Shown here piece after piece: positions 7,609-16,434 of a DNA stretch of 32,215 nt. The translations under genes were made by a program, and so were the position numbers. Positions within the stretch are counted from its first letter, which is position 1. The number at the start of each line of letters is the position of its first letter. This DNA comes from a virus. The stretch is from IMG/VR virus record IMGVR_UViG_3300043536_000303, positions 1 through 32,215 of that record; one strand, 5' to 3'. The notes under the pieces are model-generated. The model was given only the letters and a program-made list of their open reading frames with translations. It ran no database searches and was not told the DNA's origin.

Positions 7609-7800
7609 ATGATGCACATCAACGACTTCATCATGTCGGTGTTCGAGAAGTCTCCGGGACGCTTCTTTGCAGAGAAAGAACTACGGGGAATGGCCGCCGC
7701 TCAAGGCTATGACCCGAAAGACGTGGCCGAGGTGGTGGGCGAACTCTACCGCAATGGCTACATCCGGCGCAACCGGGAACGCAAGTTCAAGTGGGTATAA
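7609..7800 (+). CDS. Small winged-helix-like protein
   Basis: A 63-residue protein, taking the ATG at 7609 (AAGGA 5 bases upstream; a second ATG at 7612 is equally possible). The frame is open back to 7570 without a comparable ribosome site. The fold pattern is helix, FFAEKELRGMAAAQGY, helix DVAEVVGELYRNGYI, then the hairpin RRNRERKFKWV, which is typical of small winged helix-turn-helix domains such as those regulating compact operons. It ends the island; about 100 bases separate it from the Cys-rich gene. It may be an autoregulator acting at 2365-2461, or a DNA-recognition subunit. The neighbouring operon converges on it with only 36 bases between the two stops. Confidence 0.6.
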   Translation: MMHINDFIMSVFEKSPGRFFAEKELRGMAAAQGYDPKDVAEVVGELYRNGYIRRNRERKFKWV

Positions 7801-7836
7801 CGGCAGGTGCCCATACAGTAGGATGACATGCGCTCG

Positions 7837-10743
7837 CTACGAAGGCCGTTGAAGGTTGAGTGCGAGCAACTTCTCACGAATCTCCTCGTCGGTCAGGCTG
7901 GGGCTCCAGCCGTAGGCGGCGAAGACGGCCTCGTCGAGCTTCTGGTGGGCCAGCTTGAGCCAGTCGGGGCGGGCGTTGTAGAGGTTCGTCAGCGTGCGTT
8001 TGGCGAGGAGCTTGGCGTTGGCTTCATCCTTCGGGACGAGGCGGTGGTAGCGCACGGTGCCGATGCCCTTGTCGTTCGGGTTCACCACGTATCGCGCCCA
8101 GGGGCCGTTGACCGAGCCTGGGAATTCCAGAATCTCCTCCTTCATCCAGTCAGCCGGATTGAGCCAGTTGTTGCGGAGCGCGTCCAGTTCCTTCGCCGCA
8201 TCGGCAACGGTCTTCTCCTGGTCCGGTGAGGGCTTCGGCAAAGGGAATGTCTCGAAGCAGGTCGTCGGCGTGTAACGGAACCCGCTCTCACGTTCGCGCA
8301 ACTGCGTCCCCTGCGCCCGCGCCCACACCTCATGTATCCGCGAATGCAAGACGCCGAAGAAGTAGTCGTCGGAACGGGCGAAGACTAATGTCTGCTGATT
8401 ACATAGGAACTCCTGGCCACGCCAAACGAAGATGCGATGTTTGGCAACTTCCGGCGTTGCGATAAATCTTTGAATTGTGGCAAGTGCCTCACGCAACTCA
8501 ACTCGCGGGCGGGCATATTGCCACCATTTCCCGCGATAATCGTCGCGTCGCTCTTGCCTTATGGGGAGAACATTCGTGTGGACATACTCGAAAGGGAGTT
8601 CGTATGGCGCGGCCTGTTCCCTCTCCATAAACCCGAAGTCTATTGTCCAGACCCGACGATCCGACTTTGTCAAATCAACGCCGCTATGGACCCTACGAAT
8701 GGCATCGGAGTTGGGCTTCGCATGGACGTTGCCGGATGCCGCAAGAAAAACAAGGGCTTGCGCTTCGGAAATGTCAAAAGGGGCCTTGGGCGATGGCCCC
8801 ATAAAACAGATGCCGTGGTTCTCTGCGAGCGTCAAAGCCTCGGTAACATCGACAGTTGTTGTCAGGTCAGGATTGATCGCGGCCACGGCTTTCCCATCCA
8901 GCAGACGTTCCTGCTGGTTGCCGTCATCAAACCCAATCATGGAAACGTGGACGTTGGCTCCGTCGAGAATCCATTCGCGGTCGCTCTCGGCAAAGAAAAT
9001 GCCGCCGGTTTTCTTGATTCGCTTGAGCACTTCGCGGTTCGCACCGCCACGAATGCCCTGTGTAGCGAGAAGCCCCGCCCGTTTGCAGCGGCCCTTCTCG
9101 ATTTGGTCGCGCGCCTTCTCAAACCAGTAACAGCAAAGATCGCTGAAGTTGGGAATGCGGCGACCGTAGGCGGCAAAAAGCTTTTCAACATACACGTCAC
9201 CGAGCGAACTGCGAAGCATTCCGCCACCCAGGAACGGCGGATTGCCGACGATGTAATCCACCTTCGGCCATTCCGGTTCCTTCGGATTGTTCGGGTCGCT
9301 CAGGTCAATGATGGCGTCCATGCACTTGAAGTTGTCAAGCTTGCGGAGGACCGGTTCGCCGACGTTGCCGAGGCCGTTGTCCCGCACCCATTGCAGGTAG
9401 CCGATCCACACCGTCATCTGCGCCAGCTCATAGGCGTAGGGGTTGACCTCAATGCCGTAGAGCTGCCACGGCCCGACCATCGGCAGGAACCCGCCCATAC
9501 CGTTGCGCGCGCCGTAGAGGACGACTTCCTTCTCCAGGTCCTTGAGCTTCTGTAACGTGACGTAGAGGAAGTTACCTGAGCCGCAGGCCGGGTCGAGCAC
9601 CTTTACGTTTGCCAATCGGTCCATGAGGAATCGGCGAACGAGCGCCTGGGCTTCAAGCCGCGCCTTGGCCTTGACGGAGGGTGCGACCGTTCTGCCTGCG
9701 TCGTTCGGCCCCGGCTTCTTCTTGCCGGTCGTCAGGAGGTCGTCGCAGGTCTGCCGAAGCTCCTCCCACTCCCGGCGCAAGGGCTGCATGACGACCGGCT
9801 CGACGAGGACTTCGATATCTTCGCGGCTGGTGTAATGGGCGCCGAGTTGCGAGCGTTTGTCCGGGTCCAGGCCACGCTCGAACAGCGTGCCGAAGATGCT
9901 GGGGTCCACGGCGCTCCAGTCGAGCGTGGAAATCTGCGCAATCCGCTCGATCTCCTCGGCCTCCATGTCGAGCACCGTGGCGTCGGAGAAGAGGTTGCCG
10001 TTGAAGTGAAGGATTTTGTGTTCCCCGAACAGCCCGCCGTCGGCCATCGCCTCGAAGAGTTGCGCCATGACCTTTCGGAAAAGGGCGGGGTCATGTTGAG
10101 AATTCTTCATGACGCGGCTGAAAAGGCCCCGGGGCAACAGGCCGACGTCCTCGGCGAAGAGGCAGAAGATCATCCGGTCTAGGAAGTGCGCCACATCGAG
10201 CGCCGGCAGGCCGCGCTTGCGCATGGACTGGGCAATCTCCGCAAGGTGCCGCGCCGCCTCGGTGGTGATGGACTGGATCGTGACGCCCGGCTTGAGCTTC
10301 TCCGGCTCGAAGAAGACGTTGCGCAGGAGGGCCAGGTTTTCTGGTTTGGCCAGATCGGCCAGCGCGATCTCGTATTTCACCGTGGGGGTGTTGGTGAAGT
10401 TCGTGCGGATGATGATCCGCTCCATATCGCAGACCACCATCAGCGGCGGGTTCTCGAGCGCCTGGGCATAACGCAGGAGTTGCTGGTAGGCCGCGTCGAG
10501 GTTCTTGTGCTTGCCCTTGTACTCCCAGCCGAAGAAGCCCTTCTTCCAGACATCGGCAAAGCCGTCGCCGCCGGTGTTCTTCTCCGCGCCGCGCTCGAAG
10601 GTAAAGGACTCGCCGGTCGGGTCCATCTCCACAGGCTCCGGGTGCCCCAGCAGCCGGCAGAGGCCGCAGAAGTGCTGCTGGCAGCCGGAGCGCTCAGTCA
10701 GGTCGGCTTTCTGCCAGATGGCGATGAATTCCGTAACCGTCAT
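7837..10743 (-). CDS. Single-chain restriction-modification enzyme, MmeI-like (type IIL/IIG)
   Basis: A 968-residue fused nuclease and adenine-N6 methyltransferase. The ATG at 10743 is preferred because AAGGGA lies just upstream and the frame before it is not protein-like. The N-terminal nuclease core is GFADVWKKGFFGWEYKGKHK, with Asp64, Glu74 and Lys76, the D-x9-E-x-K spacing of MmeI. A helical spacer follows, then motif X near HYTSRED (about 303), SAM motif I VLDPACGSGNF (382-392), and catalytic motif IV NPPF (501-504), which marks an N6-adenine methyltransferase. The last 350 residues hold the target-recognition region. Such enzymes cut and modify from the same target domain and need no separate methyltransferase. 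It is the second gene of an operon after the AlbA_2 protein (67 bases apart). All key motifs are intact. Confidence 0.9.
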   Translation of the reverse strand: MTVTEFIAIWQKADLTERSGCQQHFCGLCRLLGHPEPVEMDPTGESFTFERGAEKNTGGDGFADVWKKGFFGWEYKGKHKNLDAAYQQLLRYAQALENPPLMVVCDMERIIIRTNFTNTPTVKYEIALADLAKPENLALLRNVFFEPEKLKPGVTIQSITTEAARHLAEIAQSMRKRGLPALDVAHFLDRMIFCLFAEDVGLLPRGLFSRVMKNSQHDPALFRKVMAQLFEAMADGGLFGEHKILHFNGNLFSDATVLDMEAEEIERIAQISTLDWSAVDPSIFGTLFERGLDPDKRSQLGAHYTSREDIEVLVEPVVMQPLRREWEELRQTCDDLLTTGKKKPGPNDAGRTVAPSVKAKARLEAQALVRRFLMDRLANVKVLDPACGSGNFLYVTLQKLKDLEKEVVLYGARNGMGGFLPMVGPWQLYGIEVNPYAYELAQMTVWIGYLQWVRDNGLGNVGEPVLRKLDNFKCMDAIIDLSDPNNPKEPEWPKVDYIVGNPPFLGGGMLRSSLGDVYVEKLFAAYGRRIPNFSDLCCYWFEKARDQIEKGRCKRAGLLATQGIRGGANREVLKRIKKTGGIFFAESDREWILDGANVHVSMIGFDDGNQQERLLDGKAVAAINPDLTTTVDVTEALTLAENHGICFMGPSPKAPFDISEAQALVFLAASGNVHAKPNSDAIRRVHSGVDLTKSDRRVWTIDFGFMEREQAAPYELPFEYVHTNVLPIRQERRDDYRGKWWQYARPRVELREALATIQRFIATPEVAKHRIFVWRGQEFLCNQQTLVFARSDDYFFGVLHSRIHEVWARAQGTQLRERESGFRYTPTTCFETFPLPKPSPDQEKTVADAAKELDALRNNWLNPADWMKEEILEFPGSVNGPWARYVVNPNDKGIGTVRYHRLVPKDEANAKLLAKRTLTNLYNARPDWLKLAHQKLDEAVFAAYGWSPSLTDEEIREKLLALNLQRPS

Positions 10744-10810
10744 TCCGCGTCCCTTCGGACTTACCTGCCTTCGCCACACCATTCCTTCAACGCCGGTTTA
10801 CCCGCTGCCA

Positions 10811-12265
10811 TCATCCGTTGCCGGCCCTCCTGAGAGCCTCTTCACCTGCGGAGGTCAGGCGGTATCGCTGCATGCGGCTGCGCGGCTTTTCGGGGATTGT
10901 GCGCTCCAGCCAGCCTTGTGCGAGCAGGGGCTGAAGATATGACCGCAGGAAGTGGACACGATCTTTCAGGCCAGCCGTACTTTGAAGGGTTTCAGCGCTG
11001 ACCACTTGTCTGGCAGCTTCCAGGACGGCCCCGACTTGTGGGGTGACTTGTGGGGCGACTTGTGTGGTGACTTGTTTGGCGGTTTGCTGCGCCCCGAGAA
11101 CGTTCACCTTGAAGGTCACCACCGCCGCTCCGGTGATCTCCTCAAACTTCGGCGGGGCGATCCGGGCCTGGCGGCACATCTCGATGACCCGGTTGGTCCC
11201 GCGCCCCCATTTCTCGATCAGGCCGGCGCGGTGAAAAATGTCCGCGATGATCGGATTGCGCTGAACAGACTGGTGGGACTTGCTGAGCTTGTCGGGCGTA
11301 ATCCCTGCCGGGTACGTTCCGGCGCTCCAAACCTCCACCCGGTCGTCGAAGATGGCGAGCGAGATCGCCCCGCCAGCGATGGAATAGTCGCGGTGGATCA
11401 GGGCGTTGACAAGTATCTCCCGCATGGCATCGGGCGGAATGAGGGGCGTGTCCACGCGTTGGAGCCTGCCCGGAACGATTTTGCCCGGAAGCGGGAAGTG
11501 CCTCTGACAGAAAAGTTGGGCCTCTTCCAGCAGCTTGAACGCGGGCGCGCGAAGATTCCGCTGGTCGAGGAATTCCGTCTTGTCCGTCCCGCGAAAACGC
11601 GCCATGCGCAGCTCGCATTGAGGGTAATCGGGAAGGAACTCCTTTCCGAAGAGCACCACGGCGGCCTGAAGAATCTTGCCATCCCGGCGCAGTTTCAGTC
11701 GGTCGAGAACGTCAGCAAGCTTGGCGCCGACAGGGCCGACGAGGCGTCCCGCGGACTTGGCCGCCTCGACAATGCGAAAAACTTCGTCACGGTCAATGTC
11801 TCGGAGTTCGACGCCTTCAGCAGGCTCGTTCTCCCATCGGCGCTTCCCGTGGGCGCGGTCCAACAGGAGTTTCTCGTACTTGCCTTGCGGCATTCGGCGC
11901 GTCGTGCTGCCGACGCGTTCATAGGCGCGCCCTTCATAGGTGAATGGACCCGTGGTCAAGCTGGCATCGACCATGACCGCAATTACCTCGCGGCCAGTTT
12001 TCACCTTCACGCGCTGAATAGAAACATGGGCAGGAGGCTCAAAACGGTCGGCAGCCTGCGCGATGTCCTGGAGCGTCTGGTCGGAGACTTCTTGCCCTTC
12101 AATTATGCCGCCCGCTCGAACGCCGAAGAGCACGACGCCGCCAGGACCGTTCAGAAATGCGCAAAGCGTCTGCATGGCGTCCTTAATCTCGCCTGTCGTT
12201 CGCTTGAATTCCAGGCGATCCGACTCGCCGCGTGTCGCGAGGGTTTTCAGGTCGGTGAGCTTCAT
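10811..12265 (-). CDS. AlbA_2 (Schlafen-like) putative DNA-binding protein with RecG-like C-terminal region
   Basis: A 484-residue protein. The N-terminus carries the AlbA_2/Schlafen signature: ESDRLEFKRT, then a helix and FLNGPGGVVLFGVRAGGII (about residues 14-57). The middle part contains AMREILVNALIHRDYSIAGG and a segment GLIEKWGRGTNRVIEMC, shared with the HATPase_c_4 region of RecG-related putative transcriptional regulators. A short Gln/Val/Thr/Pro-rich repeat linker (TTQVAPQVTPQV, near 405) leads to a winged-helix-like C-terminus (LLAQGWLERTIPEKPRSRMQRYRLT). Proteins of this type are frequent in defence islands and next to restriction enzymes; their biochemical role is not settled. It is the first gene of a two-gene minus-strand operon with the MmeI-like enzyme and may regulate or assist it. 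I see no clear ribosome site at 12265. Confidence 0.82.
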   Translation of the reverse strand: MKLTDLKTLATRGESDRLEFKRTTGEIKDAMQTLCAFLNGPGGVVLFGVRAGGIIEGQEVSDQTLQDIAQAADRFEPPAHVSIQRVKVKTGREVIAVMVDASLTTGPFTYEGRAYERVGSTTRRMPQGKYEKLLLDRAHGKRRWENEPAEGVELRDIDRDEVFRIVEAAKSAGRLVGPVGAKLADVLDRLKLRRDGKILQAAVVLFGKEFLPDYPQCELRMARFRGTDKTEFLDQRNLRAPAFKLLEEAQLFCQRHFPLPGKIVPGRLQRVDTPLIPPDAMREILVNALIHRDYSIAGGAISLAIFDDRVEVWSAGTYPAGITPDKLSKSHQSVQRNPIIADIFHRAGLIEKWGRGTNRVIEMCRQARIAPPKFEEITGAAVVTFKVNVLGAQQTAKQVTTQVAPQVTPQVGAVLEAARQVVSAETLQSTAGLKDRVHFLRSYLQPLLAQGWLERTIPEKPRSRMQRYRLTSAGEEALRRAGNG

Positions 12266-12586
12266 GGCTGCCAGGGACGGTCTCCAGTTTCAATTCATTG
12301 CGCATTCAACATGATGTCTGCCGTCAGGTGACGTGTGAGGAATCTACCACGCACTGCCCGATTGCGCAAGCCGGGAGGCCGAAGCGGTGCGCTGCGTGGT
12401 CGGGCACTTGTCCTTGGTGTGAGCAGCCGCGAGACTGCCGCGAAGAACTCGGAAGCAGCTCGGAAGTCAACCTCTTCATAGCTCATTTCAGAGCACGCGC
12501 GCTATGGCTTGTAGTATATCGGTTTGCTCTGAGATTTCCATGAAGCCCCATCAGCGGAAACTTCTGCCCGCGTCGCTGATCTTGGA
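12266..12586. other. 320-bp gap without a gene; possible boundary between defence island and mobile element
   Basis: No convincing coding frame, tRNA or hairpin terminator was found here. It separates the AlbA_2 gene (transcribed away to the left) from the 3' end of the SymE/recombinase operon. Serine-recombinase elements usually have one attachment site next to the recombinase operon, so this is a reasonable place for attL. I cannot identify a core because the other end of the element is not in view. Confidence 0.35.
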
Positions 12587-12853
12587 CTACTTCAGCGGAC
12601 GTATCACCAAATAGCCTCGGCGCACAGCTACGACGACGCTCGAGCCTACGGTGAATCCGGCGCGGGCCAGCCAGCGGCCCTTGAGCCGGATGAATGGACA
12701 GGTCGCGGAGTCACCGCTTTCGAGGTTGTACGAAACGTGCTCCACCACCAAGGTCCGCGTGTCGTGCACTCGCGTAACGCGTTTCCCCTGTTTCGGCGTT
12801 CGAGGCGCGTCAAACTCAATCTTGGCTGTATTCGCCGACTTCACTTTGTGCAT
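12587..12853 (-). CDS. SymE-like type I toxin family protein
   Basis: An 88-residue protein. Its C-terminal part, CPFIRLKGRWLARAGFTVGSSVVVAVRRGYLVIRP by position (residues 52-86), matches the SymE_toxin domain, an AbrB-like SpoVT fold; key residues are IRLKGRWL and AGFTVG. E. coli SymE is an SOS-induced protein with RNA-endonuclease or nucleoid-condensing effects that is held in check by the antisense RNA SymR. The ATG follows the recombinase stop by 3 bases (TGACCCATG) with no strong ribosome site, suggesting translational coupling. SymE-like genes occur on many mobile elements, perhaps as addiction modules. I cannot see a SymR equivalent; an antisense promoter over the start would be needed. 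Confidence 0.82.
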   Translation of the reverse strand: MHKVKSANTAKIEFDAPRTPKQGKRVTRVHDTRTLVVEHVSYNLESGDSATCPFIRLKGRWLARAGFTVGSSVVVAVRRGYLVIRPLK

Positions 12854-12856
12854 GGG

Positions 12857-14599
12857 TCAGTCCGACACGACTACGGGCGCGAACCCTAGACTGGCGCGCT
12901 GTTCGGCCCACGCCATGGGCATGGGTTCGCTCAACTTGATGAGCGACAACCCGCTCGGCTCGCGGCCGTCAAGGATGGCCTGAACAATATCCGGGGCGAG
13001 GTAGTTCAGCCGCAGCATGCGGGCGGCGTAGACGGTGCTGACCTTCATGCGTTTTGCGAGCGCCGCAATGGTGTCGAATTTCCCGGCGTCGAGCATGTCC
13101 TGCCATTGGCGGGCCTGTGCGAGGGCCAGGACGAGCGGTTCCTGCGGCGGCGCCACGACTGCAACGTCCGACGCATCCGCTTCGGGAACGATAATCTCCT
13201 TCCTGCCGCCGCGACGTTTGAACTCCATCGGGATGCGGATGGTGACCGCGTCGCCCGCCTGACCTGCGGCCGCGCCGGTCTGCTCGGCGCCGCGCGATTC
13301 CAGGGCAAGCGAGCGGAGGCCGTTGGCGCGGAAGGTTAGAACGATGCCTTTTTCCTCCACCACCACGCTTTCCACAAGAAGCTCGACGATCCGCGTCTGC
13401 TCCCCGGGGAATAGCTCGTCCCAGAGAACATCCACGTTCTGGAACGCGTCCCGGATTTCCCCGTGGCTCAGCGGTGACTCCACCACGCGGCTGACGCGCG
13501 CGATGATCTCCGGGTCACGCAGAACGTTGCGCAGCCGGTCCACCACGACGCGTTCGATTTCGCCGGCGGCCACGCTTGTGACGGGACACGCGCCGTACCC
13601 GCTCTTCGAGGCGTTCTGGCAGAGGTAGTACCGGTACATTTTCCCTGCCTTGCGCGTGAAGGTGATTCCCATGCTCGTCTGGCAGTGGTCGCAGCGGATG
13701 AGACCTTTGAGGAGCGCAGGTGTCTCTGCCTTCGTCTTTGCGGTGCGCGCATGGTGATTCTTGGCCAGGATGGAATGCGTCTTGTCCCAGAGTTCTCGTG
13801 GGATGATCGCCTGGTGCTCGCCAGGATAGACGTTTCCCTTATGCGTCACCTCGCCCAGGTAAGTACGGTTCCGAAAGAGCCGATACAAGTGCGCCTTGCT
13901 CCACGGGCCGCCTTTGCGTTCCTTCCCCTGGTGAGTCGTCCACGTCTTCGTCGTATGGCCCTGCTCGTTCAACTGCCGTGCGAGGATCGTCGTCGAGCCG
14001 ATCCGCAGGAAGGAATCGAAGACGTGCCGGACCAGTTTCGCCTCCGCCGGGTTGACTTCAAGTTTCCCGTTCACGATGTCGTAGCCGAGCAGCGGCAGTC
14101 CGCCGCATCGTTTACCCTTCTTCTTCGCGGCGGCGATCTTGTCGCGGATGCGCTCGGCGATGATCTCGCGCTCGAATTGCGCGAAAGAGAGCAGGATATT
14201 CAGCGTCAGCCGGCCCATGCTGTCGGTGGTGTTGAAGTGCTGCGTCACGGAGACGAAGGAAACCTTATGCCGGTCGAAGAGTTCCACGAGCTTCGAGAAG
14301 TCCATCAGCGACCGGCTCAGGCGGTCAACCTTGTAAACCACGATACAGTCGATTCTTCCAGCCTCAACGTCGCGCAGGAGCTTCTGCAAGGCCGGACGCT
14401 CCAACGTGCCGCCTGAGAACCCGCCGTCGTCGTAACGGTCGGGCAGCAGCACCCATCCTTCGTTCCGCTGGCTGGCGACATAGGCCTCGCCCGCCTCGCG
14501 CTGGGCGTCGAGCGAGTTGAAGTCGCTGTCCAATCCCTCATCCGTGGACTTGCGGGTATAGACGGCGCACCGGATGGGGCGGACGACGGTCTTCTGCAT
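12857..14599 (-). CDS. Large serine recombinase (site-specific integrase)
   Basis: A 580-residue recombinase that carries out integration and excision through a 5'-phosphoserine intermediate. The N-terminal resolvase domain contains AVYTRKSTDEG with catalytic Ser18 and the active-site arginines in YKVDRLSRSLMDF and SFAQFEREIIAERIRDKI. The Recombinase domain follows (GGLPLLGYDI to about 290), then a zinc ribbon with Cys303, Cys306, Cys327 and Cys338, and a long C-terminal tail with a helix-turn-helix-like segment (IAALAKRMKVSTVYAARML). Its ATG overlaps the DUF2924 stop (ATGA). This is probably the integrase of the element on its right, placed near the element's left end. No frameshift or missing catalytic residue is visible. 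Confidence 0.93.
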   Translation of the reverse strand: MQKTVVRPIRCAVYTRKSTDEGLDSDFNSLDAQREAGEAYVASQRNEGWVLLPDRYDDGGFSGGTLERPALQKLLRDVEAGRIDCIVVYKVDRLSRSLMDFSKLVELFDRHKVSFVSVTQHFNTTDSMGRLTLNILLSFAQFEREIIAERIRDKIAAAKKKGKRCGGLPLLGYDIVNGKLEVNPAEAKLVRHVFDSFLRIGSTTILARQLNEQGHTTKTWTTHQGKERKGGPWSKAHLYRLFRNRTYLGEVTHKGNVYPGEHQAIIPRELWDKTHSILAKNHHARTAKTKAETPALLKGLIRCDHCQTSMGITFTRKAGKMYRYYLCQNASKSGYGACPVTSVAAGEIERVVVDRLRNVLRDPEIIARVSRVVESPLSHGEIRDAFQNVDVLWDELFPGEQTRIVELLVESVVVEEKGIVLTFRANGLRSLALESRGAEQTGAAAGQAGDAVTIRIPMEFKRRGGRKEIIVPEADASDVAVVAPPQEPLVLALAQARQWQDMLDAGKFDTIAALAKRMKVSTVYAARMLRLNYLAPDIVQAILDGREPSGLSLIKLSEPMPMAWAEQRASLGFAPVVVSD

Positions 14600-15030
14600 C
14601 AGGCGGCCTCCTCCTGCTTGCGAATCCCGAAGAAGAGCGGCCCGTTCCAGCGGGTGCCGGTGATCTCCCTGGCGATGGCGCTCAAGGACTTGAACGGCCG
14701 GCCACGGTACTCGTAGCCGTCGCGCGTCACGGTGACCTCATACCGCTCGCCGTTCCATTCCCGCACGAAACGCGTACCGGGGACGGGGCCGTTCCTGCGG
14801 CGGTTGGACGCCTTCTCACGTTCTTCGGCGATCTCGCGCAACTGCGCCACGGTCTGCTCCGGAAGCCCGCCGTAGGCCAGTTCCTGGATGCGATACGCCA
14901 GGCGCTTGACCATGTGCGCCCGATTCCGCACAGGCGCCCCGGTGTCGAAGAGCGCCTTCCAGCGTTCCTTCAACTGCGGCATGCCCATGCGGTTCAACTC
15001 GGCGACCTGCGCGACCACGTTCTTTGCCAT
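14599..15030 (-). CDS. DUF2924 family protein
   Basis: A 143-residue protein recognised as DUF2924, including MPQLKERWKALFDTGAP near the N-terminus and the C-terminal block GERYEVTVTRDGYEYRGRPFKSLSAIAREITGTRWNGPLFFG (about residues 94-136, shown here by its key words). The C-terminal part resembles the RAMA/ORC-binding-like fold that contacts DNA. DUF2924 genes nearly always precede serine recombinases on prophage-like elements and are suspected accessory or directionality factors, but this is unproven. A good ribosome site (AGGAGGG on the minus strand, 15036-15042) survives, although an insertion sequence lies immediately upstream, which probably separates the gene from its original promoter. 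Confidence 0.88.
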   Translation of the reverse strand: MAKNVVAQVAELNRMGMPQLKERWKALFDTGAPVRNRAHMVKRLAYRIQELAYGGLPEQTVAQLREIAEEREKASNRRRNGPVPGTRFVREWNGERYEVTVTRDGYEYRGRPFKSLSAIAREITGTRWNGPLFFGIRKQEEAA

Positions 15031-15145
15031 AACGGCCCTCCTATAAATGCGTTACAGCAACATGGTAACGTGAAAAACCAGGGTCGGGACAGTACGCTCA
15101 TCTCGCGGTAACATCAAGTCGTTTTTTCAAGGAAAGGAGCCGCGG

Positions 15146-16168
15146 ATGAATCGGATCGGTCTGGACGCGCACAGTGCGAGCTTTACGATGGCCGTGGTGA
15201 ACGAGACGGGAAAGGTGACGCGCTGTTTGAGTCGGCCGACGTCGGCGGAGAACCTGATCAAACTGGTGGGCGAGGTGCGAGGACCGAAGGAACTCGTGGT
15301 GGAGGAGAGCACCATCACGCAGTGGGTGAAGGACACGCTGGAGCCGTATGTGGACCGGCTGGTCGTGTGCGACCCGAAGCACAATCGCTGGATCGCCAAG
15401 GACGACTTCGCCGATGACCGGACCAGCGCGATCAAGCTGGCGCAGTTGCTGCGCGGCGGACTCATTAAGGAGGTTGCCCATCCCGACAGTGACGGCGCGC
15501 AGTTGCGGCGGGCGTTCCTTCACTACAGCGATCTGAATGAACAGGTTGTACGGTTCAAGAATAAGCTGAAATCCACCTATCGCCAGGCAGGGATAGCCGT
15601 CAGCGGCAAGCGAATCTACGAGAGCGATTCCCACGGAAAGTGGCTTGCGCGCCTGGCCGACTCGCCGGCGCTGATGCGGCAGGCCGAGCATCTCTTCGTG
15701 CTGATCGACGAGATTGAGGTGATGAAACAAGAGTGCCTCAAGACAATGGTGAAGGCCGCGCGAAAGGACCAGGGCTATGACCTGCTGCGGACGATGCCCG
15801 GCGCCGGCCCAGTGGTCACGTGCGGGTATATGGCGCTTATCGGCACGCCGCACCGCTTTTCACGGAAGAACAAGCTCTGGCGATACGCCGCCCTAGGCAA
15901 TGCGCTGCACATCTCGGACAAAAGGGTTTATCAGGATCGTCCGAGCAAGTCCGGAAACCGTGCGCTCAAATGGGTGGTCGTCCAGCAATTCATGGGCGCA
16001 GTTGAACGATCAAAGCAGGAGAACCACTTCAAGCGGCGTTACGCGCAGTTACGTGCGCGAGGTCTCGATTTGAAGACAGCCCGGCGGCAGGTGTGCCGGA
16101 GCATGCTGAGCGTAACGCGCGCCATCTGGATGAAAGGAGAGCCTTATCGCGATAAGCCCTTGAGCTGA
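15146..16168 (+). CDS. IS110-family DEDD transposase/recombinase
   Basis: A 340-residue transposase. The N-terminal RuvC-like DEDD domain shows GLDAH (Asp6), VVEES (Glu near 59) and KDDFADDRTSAIKLA (catalytic aspartates near 102-106). The C-terminal Transposase_20 domain begins at LLRTMPGAGPVVTCGYMA, and PSKSGNRALKW contains the catalytic serine region. IS110 enzymes recombine DNA using a bridge (seeker) RNA encoded by the element itself. AAAGGAG lies 6 bases before the ATG. All catalytic regions look intact, so the copy may still be active. A TAACAT hexamer at 15109-15114 could serve as a -10 box. The CDS ends in a 14-bp palindrome, CTTATCGCGATAAG (16144-16157). Confidence 0.93.
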   Translation: MNRIGLDAHSASFTMAVVNETGKVTRCLSRPTSAENLIKLVGEVRGPKELVVEESTITQWVKDTLEPYVDRLVVCDPKHNRWIAKDDFADDRTSAIKLAQLLRGGLIKEVAHPDSDGAQLRRAFLHYSDLNEQVVRFKNKLKSTYRQAGIAVSGKRIYESDSHGKWLARLADSPALMRQAEHLFVLIDEIEVMKQECLKTMVKAARKDQGYDLLRTMPGAGPVVTCGYMALIGTPHRFSRKNKLWRYAALGNALHISDKRVYQDRPSKSGNRALKWVVVQQFMGAVERSKQENHFKRRYAQLRARGLDLKTARRQVCRSMLSVTRAIWMKGEPYRDKPLS

Positions 16169-16434
16169 TCTCAGCCGACGGCCTCTGAGCGCCGCTGGTG
16201 AAAGCATCATCCTCAAGGGTTTCTTTCGACAACGCAAGGTGGTGGTCGGGAGCAGTCTCGCCTGCCCTCATGGCCTAAAAGGCCCCGCACATGGTTAGAC
16301 CTCCCGATCCGACAAAGCCCGAACATCGCCTGGACCGAAGGCCCATGAGATTTCTGGATCAGGCGCCCTGGAACCGAATGGAGCGTGTACCGCAGTGGCA
16401 AGAACGACGAAGCGTTTATCGCATAAAGGGGTCC

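Noticed and set aside
1-7800. Assignment of the first operon to DISARM
   Set aside because: A methyltransferase and an SNF2 protein are present, but no DrmA helicase, DrmB (DUF1998) or DrmC phospholipase-D-like protein is seen.
7799-7850. AACGGC/GCCGTT inverted repeat between converging genes as terminator
   Set aside because: The arms are only 6 bp with a loop of about 40 nt and no T-run on either strand.
10952-12331. 459-codon plus-strand open frame opposite the AlbA_2 gene
   Set aside because: The minus strand encodes a recognisable AlbA_2 protein; the plus frame has no domain and no start signal.
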